From: Natrialba magadii ATCC 43099
Lineage (GTDB): Archaea > Halobacteriota > Halobacteria > Halobacteriales > Natrialbaceae
Direction: 5' to 3'
DNA length: 64,000 bases
Assembly (NCBI RefSeq): GCF_000025625.1
Contig: NC_013922.1
Coordinates: 1,364,001 to 1,428,000, forward strand
The notes under the pieces are model-generated. The model searched no databases and was not told where the DNA came from. It saw only the letters and a program-made list of their open reading frames with translations. The position numbers and the translations under genes are program-made. Each line of letters opens with the position of its first letter. Position 1 is the stretch's first letter. Below are positions 45,219 to 53,718 of the stretch, piece by piece.

Positions 45219-45796
45219 TGCTCGAAGAGTTGGTTGCTGATCTCCCGGAGGTTGTCTTCCCACACGTCCTCGAGTACCGAGTCGAACGTGTTGTTGACGC
45301 GAACACGGGACTGTTCGCTCTCGACGACGACGCCGCCGAGACAGTCGTATTCGCCGGCGAACTCGTAGCCATCGTAGTCGTCGAGGATCGACTCGATCAG
45401 GTCCTGGTCGTCTGCACGACCGTAGACGCTGACGTCGTTATCCTCATCGAACTCCGTGCTCGCAGCGTCGAGGAGTGCACGGGTGAGCTCTTCACGCGTG
45501 TCGCCCTCGAGTGCGGTGAGTTCGCCCTCGACTTCCTCGCGGACGTCACCGAGGACGTCGCGGCGGGCCTCCAGGCGCTTTTGTTTCGCCTCCAGCTTGG
45601 CGCTGGAGAGTCGCTGTTCGCGCAACTGCTCGATCTCACGGTCGGCCTCCGTCTCGGCCGACTCGCGGATCTCCTCGGCATCAGCCTCGGCTGCCGATTC
45701 GATCTCCTCGGCGCGAGCCTCACCCTCGTCGCGGATGTCCTCCGCACGCGCGTGGGCCTCATCTCGAATGTCTTCTACGACTGTGTCCAAACTCAT
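45215..45796 (-). CDS. atpE: A-type ATP synthase subunit E
   Basis: 193 residues. The N-terminal half is a long alternating coiled coil of Glu/Ala/Arg (RDEAHARAEDIRDEGEARAE), the peripheral stalk helix; the C-terminal half is the globular head that contacts subunit B. It forms the stator with subunit H. Confidence 0.95.
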   Translation of the reverse strand: MSLDTVVEDIRDEAHARAEDIRDEGEARAEEIESAAEADAEEIRESAETEADREIEQLREQRLSSAKLEAKQKRLEARRDVLGDVREEVEGELTALEGDTREELTRALLDAASTEFDEDNDVSVYGRADDQDLIESILDDYDGYEFAGEYDCLGGVVVESEQSRVRVNNTFDSVLEDVWEDNLREISNQLFEQ

Positions 45797-45817
45797 TGTA
45801 AGAGAAGGGGGACGGGG

Positions 45818-46090
45818 TTATCCGACGATGAAGACGACGACCAGTGCCAGAATCACGAGCGTCTCAGGAAGAACGGTCATGATCAGGCCCGGGACGAACA
45901 TGTCGTCGTCCTCGGCGATCGCGCCGACTGCAGCAGCGCCGATACCGCGCTCTGCGTAGCCAGCTGCGAGTGCTGCCAGACCGACTGCGATTGCTGCTGC
46001 GGCCTCGGCGTAGCCGACCGAGAGATTCTCTGCTGCTTCTGGACTCATTGCCTCTCCGTTCTGCAGTACGATGTCAAGTGCTTCGATCAT
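45818..46090 (-). CDS. atpK: A-type ATP synthase proteolipid subunit K
   Basis: 90 residues, two-helix hairpin. Glycine/alanine-rich first helix (AAAAIAVGLAALAAGYAERG) and the ion-binding Glu in VLPETLVILALVVVFIV. The start at 46090 (MIEALDIVLQ) is used; a later Met at MSPEAAENLSVG is an alternative. Forms the rotating ring of the membrane domain. It starts 6 bases after atpI. Confidence 0.93.
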   Translation of the reverse strand: MIEALDIVLQNGEAMSPEAAENLSVGYAEAAAAIAVGLAALAAGYAERGIGAAAVGAIAEDDDMFVPGLIMTVLPETLVILALVVVFIVG

Positions 46091-46096
46091 TTTTAC

Positions 46097-48370
46097 TTAG
46101 TCCTCACTGCGGGTTCGATCGTCTCCGAACGGTTCGTAGTTCTTTCCACCGCCATCATAAAACTTCCCAAAGAACTCGACGTACTCGAGCCTGATACCCT
46201 GTAATCCGGCACTTGTGATACCAAGTAACAAGACCAGAATGTGGCCAAGGATCAGGACGACTACACCGAATGCGAAGGCGGCAATTGCAACCGCGCCGTC
46301 GCCCATGTGGAAGAGTCCGGGGAACATCTCGACGGATCCCTCAGGGATCTCGTTCCACGGTGCGGCGAACGGGCGGCTTCCGTCTGTCGTCTCGTAGGCA
46401 CCGAAGGTCAGCAGGTTGACGACGAACGCCATCCCACCCTTTGCGAGCAGGACGGCCGTCATCCGGGCGTACGAGACGACGTGTGCGAACGGCATCGCGA
46501 ACTCTGCGAGTTCGACCGGGTCACCGATGGCGAGCAGGACGATCCCTGCAATAACCATCAGGAACGGGAAGGTGGCTTCGAAACCGCCGAGATAGGCGAT
46601 ATCGGCCGGGACGGTGAATACCGTCATCATATCGAAGCCGCTGAAGCCGAAGTCGAACGGCTGGCCGTCGAAGGCCGTGAAGATGAACTCCGGCTTGACG
46701 CCGGCAGCCTGCGGCGTAAACACCCAGATCCAGATCCCGTTCAGCATCAGGAGCCACGAGCCACTGTGGGTAATCGCACCCCAGAGACCGTGGCCGTGCT
46801 GGATGTTCTCGATGAAGTCGAGAATCCAGGCGATGTTCAGGTGCATCACACCGAGTGCAACGGCGACGATCAGCCACGCGTAGACGAAGTCAGCCGTCGC
46901 TGGTGAGAGTCCCTTATCGCCCATCGGCGCGCCGCCCTCGCCGAAGATCATGTAGCCGAGTTCGTGTAGGCCGAAGAACTCGCCGAACAGGATCCCGAAG
47001 AGGATCGTGAACGCGCCAGCCCAGATCGCAACGCCACCGAGACTCGAGATTCCTGGGCTATCGAATCCCTTGTACATGTAGAACCCGATCAGGACGTACA
47101 GCAGCCCGTACCCGACGTCACTGATCATGAATCCGAAGAACAGTGGGAACGTCAGGAACAGGAAAATCGTCGGATCGAGTTCGTTGTACTTCGGCCGATT
47201 GACTGCCTGGACCAGCATTTCGAACGGCTTCGCCGCCGACGGATTATCCTGAATCGTCGGCGGTTCGTCGCCCATCGTCACCGCAGAGCCGCCATCCGTG
47301 ACGGCCTTCTGTTGTTGCTGGTCGTCTTCGTCTGCATCAGCCGACGGTTCGTCGCCTTCTTTCGCATCCTGCGTTCCCTGGTGGACGCCATCCGTATGGG
47401 TCCGACCGTGGCGGTCGTAGCTCGCGCGCTCGAGTTCTTCGATCTCGAGGCTGTCGCCGACCGCATTTCGCAGGGCTGTTTTGAGCCGCTCGAGTTCGTC
47501 GGACGGAACCCAGCCCTCGGCGATGAAGGCCCGGTCGCTCGTCGCGAACTGCAGCGGCGCTTCCGCACGCTGAACCTCGATGGTCAGCTCCGCCTCGAGC
47601 TGGAGCAGGAACGAACCCTCCTCGCGCTCGATACGTTCGAGTTCGTCGTCGATCTCGTCGATCCGGGACTCGAGTTCGTACTTGCGATCCTCGAGTTCGG
47701 AGACGTACGCCGACGGACTCTGTTCGGTGTCCGGCACGTCGTATCGCGTGAACTCGATGCCGACGAGCGCGTCGTCGATGACGTTGTCGGCGTCGCCAGC
47801 GTCTTCGACCGGATCGATCTCACCGGTCGGTGCAGCGACGATTGCGACGACGTCACCACTGGTGAACGTCTCGTAGGCGCGGATGTCCTCGGCTGCCTCG
47901 AGTGCAGCCTGAACCTCTGCCTCCGAGCCCTCACCGACGAGCACGTCGACCGTGTCGTACCCCGACAGCAGGTCGAGATCGATACCGAGTTCCGCGAAGG
48001 GCGCGACGCGGTCGATCCGTTCGTCGACCTGTCGGAGCTCCTCACGAACCTCAGTTTGCTGGTCGTCGAGTTCGTTGATCCGCGTGCGAACCTCCTCCAG
48101 TCGCTGCTCCCAGTTCTCCGCGAGTGTCCCCTGGCCCGATGCCTCCGCTTCGGACAGCCCGAGGGTACTCTCGAGTGCCCGGACGGTGACGAGTTTCTCG
48201 GAGGCGTCGTCGGCACCCTCGATCGGGTTGCCGTTATCGAACCCCTCCCAGGAGCCGTCGTAGTCCGAGAGATGCACCAGATTCAGCTCGTGGATCGTCT
48301 CGATGACCGTGGGCATAACGCCCTTGGAGCCGGTCACCGAGACCTTGCTCATCCGTTCAGGTCTGAGCAT
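46097..48370 (-). CDS. atpI: A-type ATP synthase subunit I (a subunit)
   Basis: 757 residues. The N-terminal cytoplasmic arm is rich in coiled coil (about 1-360, with an acidic His/Gln-rich linker EDDQQQQKAV). The C-terminal half has about eight helices with FPLFFGFMISDVGYGLLY and YARMTAVLLAKGGMAF, which holds the conserved Arg of the ion channel. Overlaps atpH by 14 bases. Confidence 0.96.
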   Translation of the reverse strand: MLRPERMSKVSVTGSKGVMPTVIETIHELNLVHLSDYDGSWEGFDNGNPIEGADDASEKLVTVRALESTLGLSEAEASGQGTLAENWEQRLEEVRTRINELDDQQTEVREELRQVDERIDRVAPFAELGIDLDLLSGYDTVDVLVGEGSEAEVQAALEAAEDIRAYETFTSGDVVAIVAAPTGEIDPVEDAGDADNVIDDALVGIEFTRYDVPDTEQSPSAYVSELEDRKYELESRIDEIDDELERIEREEGSFLLQLEAELTIEVQRAEAPLQFATSDRAFIAEGWVPSDELERLKTALRNAVGDSLEIEELERASYDRHGRTHTDGVHQGTQDAKEGDEPSADADEDDQQQQKAVTDGGSAVTMGDEPPTIQDNPSAAKPFEMLVQAVNRPKYNELDPTIFLFLTFPLFFGFMISDVGYGLLYVLIGFYMYKGFDSPGISSLGGVAIWAGAFTILFGILFGEFFGLHELGYMIFGEGGAPMGDKGLSPATADFVYAWLIVAVALGVMHLNIAWILDFIENIQHGHGLWGAITHSGSWLLMLNGIWIWVFTPQAAGVKPEFIFTAFDGQPFDFGFSGFDMMTVFTVPADIAYLGGFEATFPFLMVIAGIVLLAIGDPVELAEFAMPFAHVVSYARMTAVLLAKGGMAFVVNLLTFGAYETTDGSRPFAAPWNEIPEGSVEMFPGLFHMGDGAVAIAAFAFGVVVLILGHILVLLLGITSAGLQGIRLEYVEFFGKFYDGGGKNYEPFGDDRTRSED

Positions 48371-48689
48371 GGACGTCCTCCTGGAACAGGGAGACGACGT
48401 GGTCCGTCACCTCGTCGACTCGGTTCTGGGCACGCTCGGCTAGCGCCTCGCGCTCCTGTTCACCCTCCTCGAGGACGCGTTCGCACTCCTGGTCGATCTC
48501 GTCACGCGCCTCCTCCAGGCGACGTTCTTTGAGATCTCGCGCCTCTTGTTCCGCTTCCGTGCGAATCTCCTCGGCACGTTCCCGGGCCTCGGCTATCCGC
48601 TCGTCGCGGTCGTTGTCTGCCAATGCGACGATCTCGTCGGCCTCTTCCTCCGCCGACTTAATTCGTTCGAGAACCTGTGGCCTCGGCAT
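48357..48689 (-). CDS. atpH: A-type ATP synthase subunit H
   Basis: 110 residues, nearly all a charged heptad-like helix (ERIKSAEEEADEIVALADND and on), the peripheral-stalk partner of subunit E. First gene of the operon. A TATA box sits 32 bases upstream. Confidence 0.93.
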   Translation of the reverse strand: MPRPQVLERIKSAEEEADEIVALADNDRDERIAEARERAEEIRTEAEQEARDLKERRLEEARDEIDQECERVLEEGEQEREALAERAQNRVDEVTDHVVSLFQEDVHAQT

Positions 48690-48720
48690 ACTCTAAGCAA
48701 GGGAACGTTTGCGACAGCGC

Positions 48721-48730
48721 GTATATGGTA
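48721..48730 (-). promoter_or_regulatory. TATA box of the ATP synthase operon
   Basis: On the minus strand TACCATATAC is 32-41 bases before the atpH ATG at 48689, leaving a leader of only a few bases. It lies back-to-back with the methyltransferase promoter in a 158-base divergent region. Confidence 0.65.
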
Positions 48731-48811
48731 GTTGCGAAAGTACCTCAGCTCGAGCCGCCTCGAACCACTGCCTCGGTGGCGTTCGCGCCGGCGCGCTCCG
48801 GCGCGGAACAG

Positions 48812-48822
48812 CAGACATATCC
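48812..48822 (+). promoter_or_regulatory. TATA box of the methyltransferase gene
   Basis: CAGACATATCC ends 26 bases before the ATG at 48848; fits a leaderless transcript and supports this start. Confidence 0.6.
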
Positions 48823-48847
48823 CGGTCCGCCGAAAACCCCTTCGACA

Positions 48848-49471
48848 ATGGGAATTCTCGAGAACAAAGCCCGTGCACGGCTGTTCTACAAGTACCTCTC
48901 GAAGGTCTACGATCAGGTGAACCCCTTCATCTGGAACGAGGACATGCGTGCGGACGCGCTGTCATTGCTCGACCTCGAGGAGGACATGACCGTGCTCGAC
49001 GTGGGCTGTGGCACCGGCTTTGCGACTGAGGGGCTCCTCGAGCACGTCGAGGAAGTGTACGCACTCGACCAGAGCGAACACCAACTCGAGCAGGCCTACG
49101 CGAAGTTCGGCAAGCACGCCCCGCCAGTGCACTTTCACCGTGGCGACGCCGAACGGCTCCCGTTCGCGACCGATACGTTCGACGTCGTCTGGTCCTCTGG
49201 TTCGATCGAGTACTGGCCGAACCCCATTCTCGCGCTCCGCGAGTTCCGCCGCGTTCTGAAGCCCGGCGGGCAAGTGCTGGTCGTCGGCCCCAACTATCCG
49301 GACAACGTCGTCGCCCAGCACCTCGCCGACTCAATCATGCTGTTCTATGACGAGTACGAGGCCGACGAGATGTTCAAACGCGCCGGTTTCGAGGACGTCA
49401 AACACGCGTTCATCGGGCCGTCCTACGATCCCGACGTTGCGATTACGACGATTGGCCGCGCACCGCAGTGA
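48848..49471 (+). CDS. SAM methyltransferase resembling plant MPBQ/MSBQ methyltransferase (VTE3)
   Basis: 207 residues from the ATG at 48848 (MGILENKARARLFYKYLSK). Class I motif VLDVGCGTGFATEGLL, then LDQSEHQLEQA, GDAERLPFATDTFDVVWSSGSIEYWP and VLKPGGQVLVVGP. From memory, the runs YDQVNP...W.EDMR.DAL, LDQS.HQLE.A and GSIEYWP.P are shared with plastid VTE3, which methylates the quinone ring in plastoquinone and tocopherol synthesis. A menaquinone-ring methylation role is plausible for a haloarchaeon but not shown. Divergent from the ATP synthase operon. Confidence 0.85.
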   Translation: MGILENKARARLFYKYLSKVYDQVNPFIWNEDMRADALSLLDLEEDMTVLDVGCGTGFATEGLLEHVEEVYALDQSEHQLEQAYAKFGKHAPPVHFHRGDAERLPFATDTFDVVWSSGSIEYWPNPILALREFRRVLKPGGQVLVVGPNYPDNVVAQHLADSIMLFYDEYEADEMFKRAGFEDVKHAFIGPSYDPDVAITTIGRAPQ

Positions 49472-49768
49472 ACTGGCCGCGTCCGAGACTCGAACCAGTC
49501 GTTCCACTCGACTGCCGCTACTTCTCGCTGTCCCCCTCGCCTACTCGCTTCGCGCTTCCGACCAGTCGGAAGCCCTCGCTCTCCCCTCACGGCCGAAGGC
49601 CCGTTCGGATGGTCAGCGAGATCTCCGATCCCTCACGACTTGAGACCGAGGCTCCACCTCGAACGTGCTGACACTGCCACCACTTCCGACGTTGCTCGCC
49701 CGCAAGACACGCCAGCATACGAGGCGTCTCAAACAACACTCACACCGCACGCCGAAACTACCCCATAC

Positions 49769-50281
49769 TCACTCCGCAACCGACTCGAGTTCCCCAATCT
49801 GTGTCCCTTCTACAACGACCACCACCCGAACTGTCGACCCCGACTCGAGTACTGGATCGTTCGTTTCCGCAATCGTAACGCTCGCCTGCTCGCCCACTCC
49901 CCAGAGGGACTCACTCTTCGCATTGAACGGCCCCTCCGGACTCCCGTTAAATCCCTCCGCACCGACGAACGGAACTGGCGGCTGGTACTCGAGTTCGGTG
50001 CCATCGACGGTCACGTGTAGCGATAGGTCTTCCACGTCAAGTGGATCGCCAGCCGTGTGTTCGAAGGAGAGTGTGCCAGTTTCGGCGTCAGCCGAGAGAT
50101 CGAACGTTGCGACAGGGGCGGGCCCACCGAGGCTCCACCCGGAAACGATGACGGCGAGAACGGCGACGAGGAGACAAGTAAGCGCAAGCAGCGCAATGGT
50201 ACCGATGACAGGATTGACTGCTCGCGACGGATCGCATAGTGCACTCGACCGGCGCGACGGACGACGACGAACCGCACACAC
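49769..50281 (-). CDS. Type IV pilin-like protein
   Basis: 170 residues. The N-terminal region SRAVNPVIGTIALLALTCLLV has the archaeal pilin class III signal (RAVxPVIG) with a hydrophobic helix after it; prepilin peptidase would cut before the hydrophobic stretch. The mature domain is beta-rich with GTLSFEHTAGDPLDVEDL and WGVGEQASVTIAE, as in haloarchaeal pilins. No pilus ATPase or membrane core is in the window, so it must be assembled by machinery elsewhere. Confidence 0.82.
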   Translation of the reverse strand: MCAVRRRPSRRSSALCDPSRAVNPVIGTIALLALTCLLVAVLAVIVSGWSLGGPAPVATFDLSADAETGTLSFEHTAGDPLDVEDLSLHVTVDGTELEYQPPVPFVGAEGFNGSPEGPFNAKSESLWGVGEQASVTIAETNDPVLESGSTVRVVVVVEGTQIGELESVAE

Positions 50282-50418
50282 GGACGGAGTTGGGTCTGTC
50301 TTCCGGTATAAACCGTCGGCCAGGGAGGACGGTGAGACGACAGGAGCAAGCCGCAGTCAGTAGCTGGTTGGGAAGGGTGAACCAGAGCCTGAGTCAGAAT
50401 CTGCGCCGGGATATGGGG

Positions 50419-51660
50419 TTAACCGTTCGAGACCGGTGCCGAAACGCTCTCTGTCTCACCGTCGATGGTAATATTGTACGAATCAGCGGGTGGGAGATAC
50501 GTTATCGAACCGTTCTCGTCCGTTGCACCAATTTCTCGTCCATCGACTCTGATAGTCGCCTGAAGTGGCTCGTCGCTGCCATCTTCGGTGACAGTCAGTA
50601 CCGTGGGACCGATTGATGGTGTTTTGTCGAACGTTCGTTCGATTCGTCCCGTCGATTTTGTCTCCGTCTCTACTGTCGGTAGTGACTCGACTGAGACCTC
50701 CTGTGCCTCTCGATAGACATCACCTGTTCCGGCATCGACGTAGATATCTAGCTGCCCGTTATCGTGGGGGAGATCGACCCAGTAGAGGTTCTCGAGGCTA
50801 TTGTCCTGATAGTGTGGTGAACCGTGATCGTGAGCCCACGGATATTGCGCCGTAATGTCTTCGATCATCTGATCAATCGATTCATACCGGTTTGGTGCGT
50901 CTGCATCACGGTTGTCGAACCGAACCGTCTCTGTACTGTACGTGTCGCCGTCGAGTGCCGAGAGTCGGTATCCGCTCTCTGAAGTCTGAATGCGGAATTC
51001 ATACGACGTGTTGGGATTCCCAGCCTCGTTGGCTTCGGCGAGAGTTTCACGAATTGCTGTCGTCTGGAATTCGAGAAGCGTTCTGTCTGCACGGAATTGT
51101 TGTCGCTGCGAAGGAACCACATCGATATCGTCGTCGTTCTGGAGGGCAAACAGTGTTTCTTCGAGCGCAGACGCTTCATAGTAGTTCTCTACCAAGACCT
51201 GTACCAGTTCCCCATCGGAAAGATCTCCATTTTGATGGGCGAGGACTGCCTCGCGTTCACGTGTTTCGAGTGCGTCAATCTGGTCTTTCGTATTTTCGTA
51301 TGCTGTCTGAATCCGTTGCTCACGATCTTCACCGTCTAGCTCGTCTAGATCTCGCTCTGTGAGTACGTACTGCTGCTGGTCGACTTGCAGCTGTGTCGTG
51401 GTCTTCGCAAACGAGGTGCCGAGATTCGATTCAGAAACCGTGTGTGAACCCCGAATGTCACCAGTAAGCGGTAACTGATTCGACGTGTTTTCGATCTCGA
51501 CTGGCGAGGAGGGTTCCTGTGCGGTTGTACTCTGCTGGAGGGACTGCTGCTCGTCAACGTCGCCGGAGGCTCCATGCGATGGAGATGCCGCGACAATCGA
51601 AATCGCGGGTAGCGAACAGACGAGAAGCAACGCGAGGAGGACAGGGGTCGCGTTGTTCAT
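50419..51660 (-). CDS. Secreted DUF7096-like protein
   Basis: 413 residues from the ATG at 51660 (MNNATPVLLALLLVCSLPA). Signal peptide at 1-26, then an acidic coiled-coil region (REREAVLAHQNGDLSDGELVQ) at about 110-200, and a beta-rich C-terminus ending in an Ig-like strand set (PLQATIRVDGREIGATDENG). Probably the haloarchaeal DUF7096 family (recalled, not confirmed). Divergent from the wHTH membrane protein gene, which suggests a functional link. Confidence 0.7.
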   Translation of the reverse strand: MNNATPVLLALLLVCSLPAISIVAASPSHGASGDVDEQQSLQQSTTAQEPSSPVEIENTSNQLPLTGDIRGSHTVSESNLGTSFAKTTTQLQVDQQQYVLTERDLDELDGEDREQRIQTAYENTKDQIDALETREREAVLAHQNGDLSDGELVQVLVENYYEASALEETLFALQNDDDIDVVPSQRQQFRADRTLLEFQTTAIRETLAEANEAGNPNTSYEFRIQTSESGYRLSALDGDTYSTETVRFDNRDADAPNRYESIDQMIEDITAQYPWAHDHGSPHYQDNSLENLYWVDLPHDNGQLDIYVDAGTGDVYREAQEVSVESLPTVETETKSTGRIERTFDKTPSIGPTVLTVTEDGSDEPLQATIRVDGREIGATDENGSITYLPPADSYNITIDGETESVSAPVSNG

Positions 51661-52042
51661 TGTGCCGCTGTAGGAACTCCTGATACAAAAACTGGTCGCA
51701 CTTACGAACTCACCGATTCGCAACACTACACAGTCCTGTTACTGTTCAGTTTGTAATGTATTACCTTTTCCGTGAATACTGAAAGGGACTGTTACCGACT
51801 ATCGACCGCCTATTCGAGGTGTGCTGACTGAAACACGCCGCAGACGATCGGGTTTTACACTGATTTCAACTCAGTTTACGGTGACTGTCGTGCGAGACGA
51901 AATTATTTGTGGGAGATTTTGACGAGTTACCTACTGCAGTAAGACGCTGTTATCTACCCTGATGACGTTTTAGGAGCGCTAATAACGTTTTATTTGTCGA
52001 TGGAAAGGGTTTTTTCCCCCGGGAAACCACCAGTTGATAGGT
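51661..52042. other. Divergent intergenic region with AT-rich promoter
   Basis: 382 bases, the most AT-rich stretch here. AACGTTTTATTTG at 51983-51995 is a TATA candidate for the gene at 52043, with a shorter GACGTTTTAGG copy 20 bases earlier (51963-51973). The other half holds the promoter of the DUF7096-like gene. No reading frame of interest. Confidence 0.6.
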
Positions 52043-53347
52043 ATGCGGTTGTCCACCGCCGTTACACTCACCCTCGTTGCCCTCCTCGTCACAGCCGCCT
52101 TCGGTCCGGTGGCCGCGACGCCGACTGCAGCCGCTGGCAATCCAGCTTCTGCACCTAGTGCCGAATATGAGACAGCACTCGAACAGCCTGCGGCCTTCTC
52201 ACAGAGTTCGGTTGATCCATCCTACGGTCAGCCCGCCGAAATTGAACACATCACCCGGATCACCGTCAATGACAACGGCGACGCCCACTGGAGTCTAGAA
52301 TACCGTTTCGTTCTCGACGATGCGGATGAGATCGACGCGTTCAACGACTACGCAGCGGCCGTCGTTGCTAACGAACGTGGTGTCGAGACACCGATACAGG
52401 ACGTTCGCCAGCAAGTAACATACGCTGACGCCAATACCGATCGAGAGATGTCGATCGTCGGCGCTGGCTGGGACAGCTACGAGACCCGATCGTACGACGA
52501 CGATATCGAAACAGAAAATGATCCCGAAGGAACCCACGACGGAACTGAAATTGGCGTCATTACATACACGTTCACCTGGACGAACTTCGCCGACACGGAC
52601 GGCGACCGGATCTACCTCGGTGATGCACTCCAGGTGGACGGCAGTGACCGCCCAGCCATTTCCGTGCTCCACGACGGACAGCGTCTCGTCATCGAGTCGC
52701 CCAGTAATTACGGTCTCCAGACGCCAACGCAACTGACCTGGAATGGGTATCACGAGTTCAGCGATGACGAGTTCGAGATCGTCTTCCTGCGCGGTGCCGA
52801 GCCGCCCAGTGACTTCTCGTGGCTCTCACTCCCACTGACACTCGGTGCCGTTGCACTCACTCTCGCCCTCGCATTCGTCGGTCTCGCCGCCTATCGGTAC
52901 AGCAGGGACGACCCACTCCCAGGAGAGCCACAGATCGCTGCGCTTCTCGGTACCGACGCAGCGGAGAACGCAAGCGCAGACGCAACCGAGCAATCCAAAC
53001 CGACGCCGTCCTCTCAGGGCAGGCCGGCCACTCACTCCCCAGAACCGGAATCCGTACCGGCAACATCAAACGCCGGTGACGACGGCACACAACTCGAGTT
53101 CACCGAGCCTGCGGACGAGGATATTGACCCCGAGTTGTTGAGCGACGAAGAGCGTGTCCAGCGGATGCTCGCGGGCAACGGTGGTCGAATGAAGCAGGCG
53201 GCGATCGTCTCGGAGACGGGCTGGTCGAACGCGAAGGTGTCGCAGTTGCTGTCGCAGATGGATGAGGATGGCCAGATCGAGAAGTTGCGGATCGGCCGTG
53301 AGAATCTGATTACGTTGCCGGAAGTCGATCCGACGGAGATCGACTGA
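52043..53347 (+). CDS. Secreted/membrane sensor with C-terminal winged-helix (DUF7345/7343-like)
   Basis: 434 residues from the ATG at 52043 (MRLSTAVTLTLVALLV). Signal peptide, then a beta-rich outside domain of about 200 residues (HITRITVNDNGDAHWSLEYRF, GVITYTFTWTNFADTDGDRIYLGDAL), a transmembrane helix near 265-290 (LGAVALTLALAFVGLAAYRY), an unstructured acidic linker and an inside winged helix (AAIVSETGWSNAKVSQLLSQM) with IEKLRIGRENLI. The plan is a one-component membrane sensor that binds DNA. The partner is likely the adjacent divergent gene. Confidence 0.8.
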   Translation: MRLSTAVTLTLVALLVTAAFGPVAATPTAAAGNPASAPSAEYETALEQPAAFSQSSVDPSYGQPAEIEHITRITVNDNGDAHWSLEYRFVLDDADEIDAFNDYAAAVVANERGVETPIQDVRQQVTYADANTDREMSIVGAGWDSYETRSYDDDIETENDPEGTHDGTEIGVITYTFTWTNFADTDGDRIYLGDALQVDGSDRPAISVLHDGQRLVIESPSNYGLQTPTQLTWNGYHEFSDDEFEIVFLRGAEPPSDFSWLSLPLTLGAVALTLALAFVGLAAYRYSRDDPLPGEPQIAALLGTDAAENASADATEQSKPTPSSQGRPATHSPEPESVPATSNAGDDGTQLEFTEPADEDIDPELLSDEERVQRMLAGNGGRMKQAAIVSETGWSNAKVSQLLSQMDEDGQIEKLRIGRENLITLPEVDPTEID

Positions 53348-53550
53348 ACTTCGGGTTGTATGTGAAACGTTCGGTACGCGGTCTCGAGAACACGATGATC
53401 GAGTAGTAGCTGGACACGACAATCGATTATCGGCGGACGATGGCTCTGGAATGTGCGTGGTCAGGATCGGTGATGCGCTAGCGACCAGTGGTGTGACGTC
53501 TGGAAACCCATTCTCAATAGGTAGTTCGTTCGCGGCACACAGTTGTTCGT

Positions 53551-53655
53551 ATGGAAATGCTCGGCATCGTTGCAACCGGTCTCTTCGTGTTCGGGTGTGT
53601 GTACTCGCTGCTTCGCGGATACTGGGACGACGATGCAGTCAACCGGCTTGGATAG
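53551..53655 (+). CDS. Putative 34-residue single-helix membrane protein
   Basis: Reads MEMLGIVATGLFVFGCVYSL then LRGYWDDDAVNRLG and a stop. A helix of about 18 hydrophobic residues with a charged C-terminus. The frame opens directly after an ACAGTTGTTCGT stretch; no clear TATA box. Position between two longer genes and consistent amino-acid composition favour a real small gene, but the support is thin. Confidence 0.4.
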   Translation: MEMLGIVATGLFVFGCVYSLLRGYWDDDAVNRLG

Positions 53656-53718
53656 CGGAAAGAAATGGGTCCGGACGTGGTTACGCTACCGGTGTCCGCT
53701 TACGCTACCGGTGTCCGC

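Noticed and set aside
49472-49768. Gene in the gap after the methyltransferase
   Set aside because: All short frames are Arg/Ser/Pro-rich shadows without start signals; the stretch is AT-poor with direct repeats of GACTCGAGT type only.
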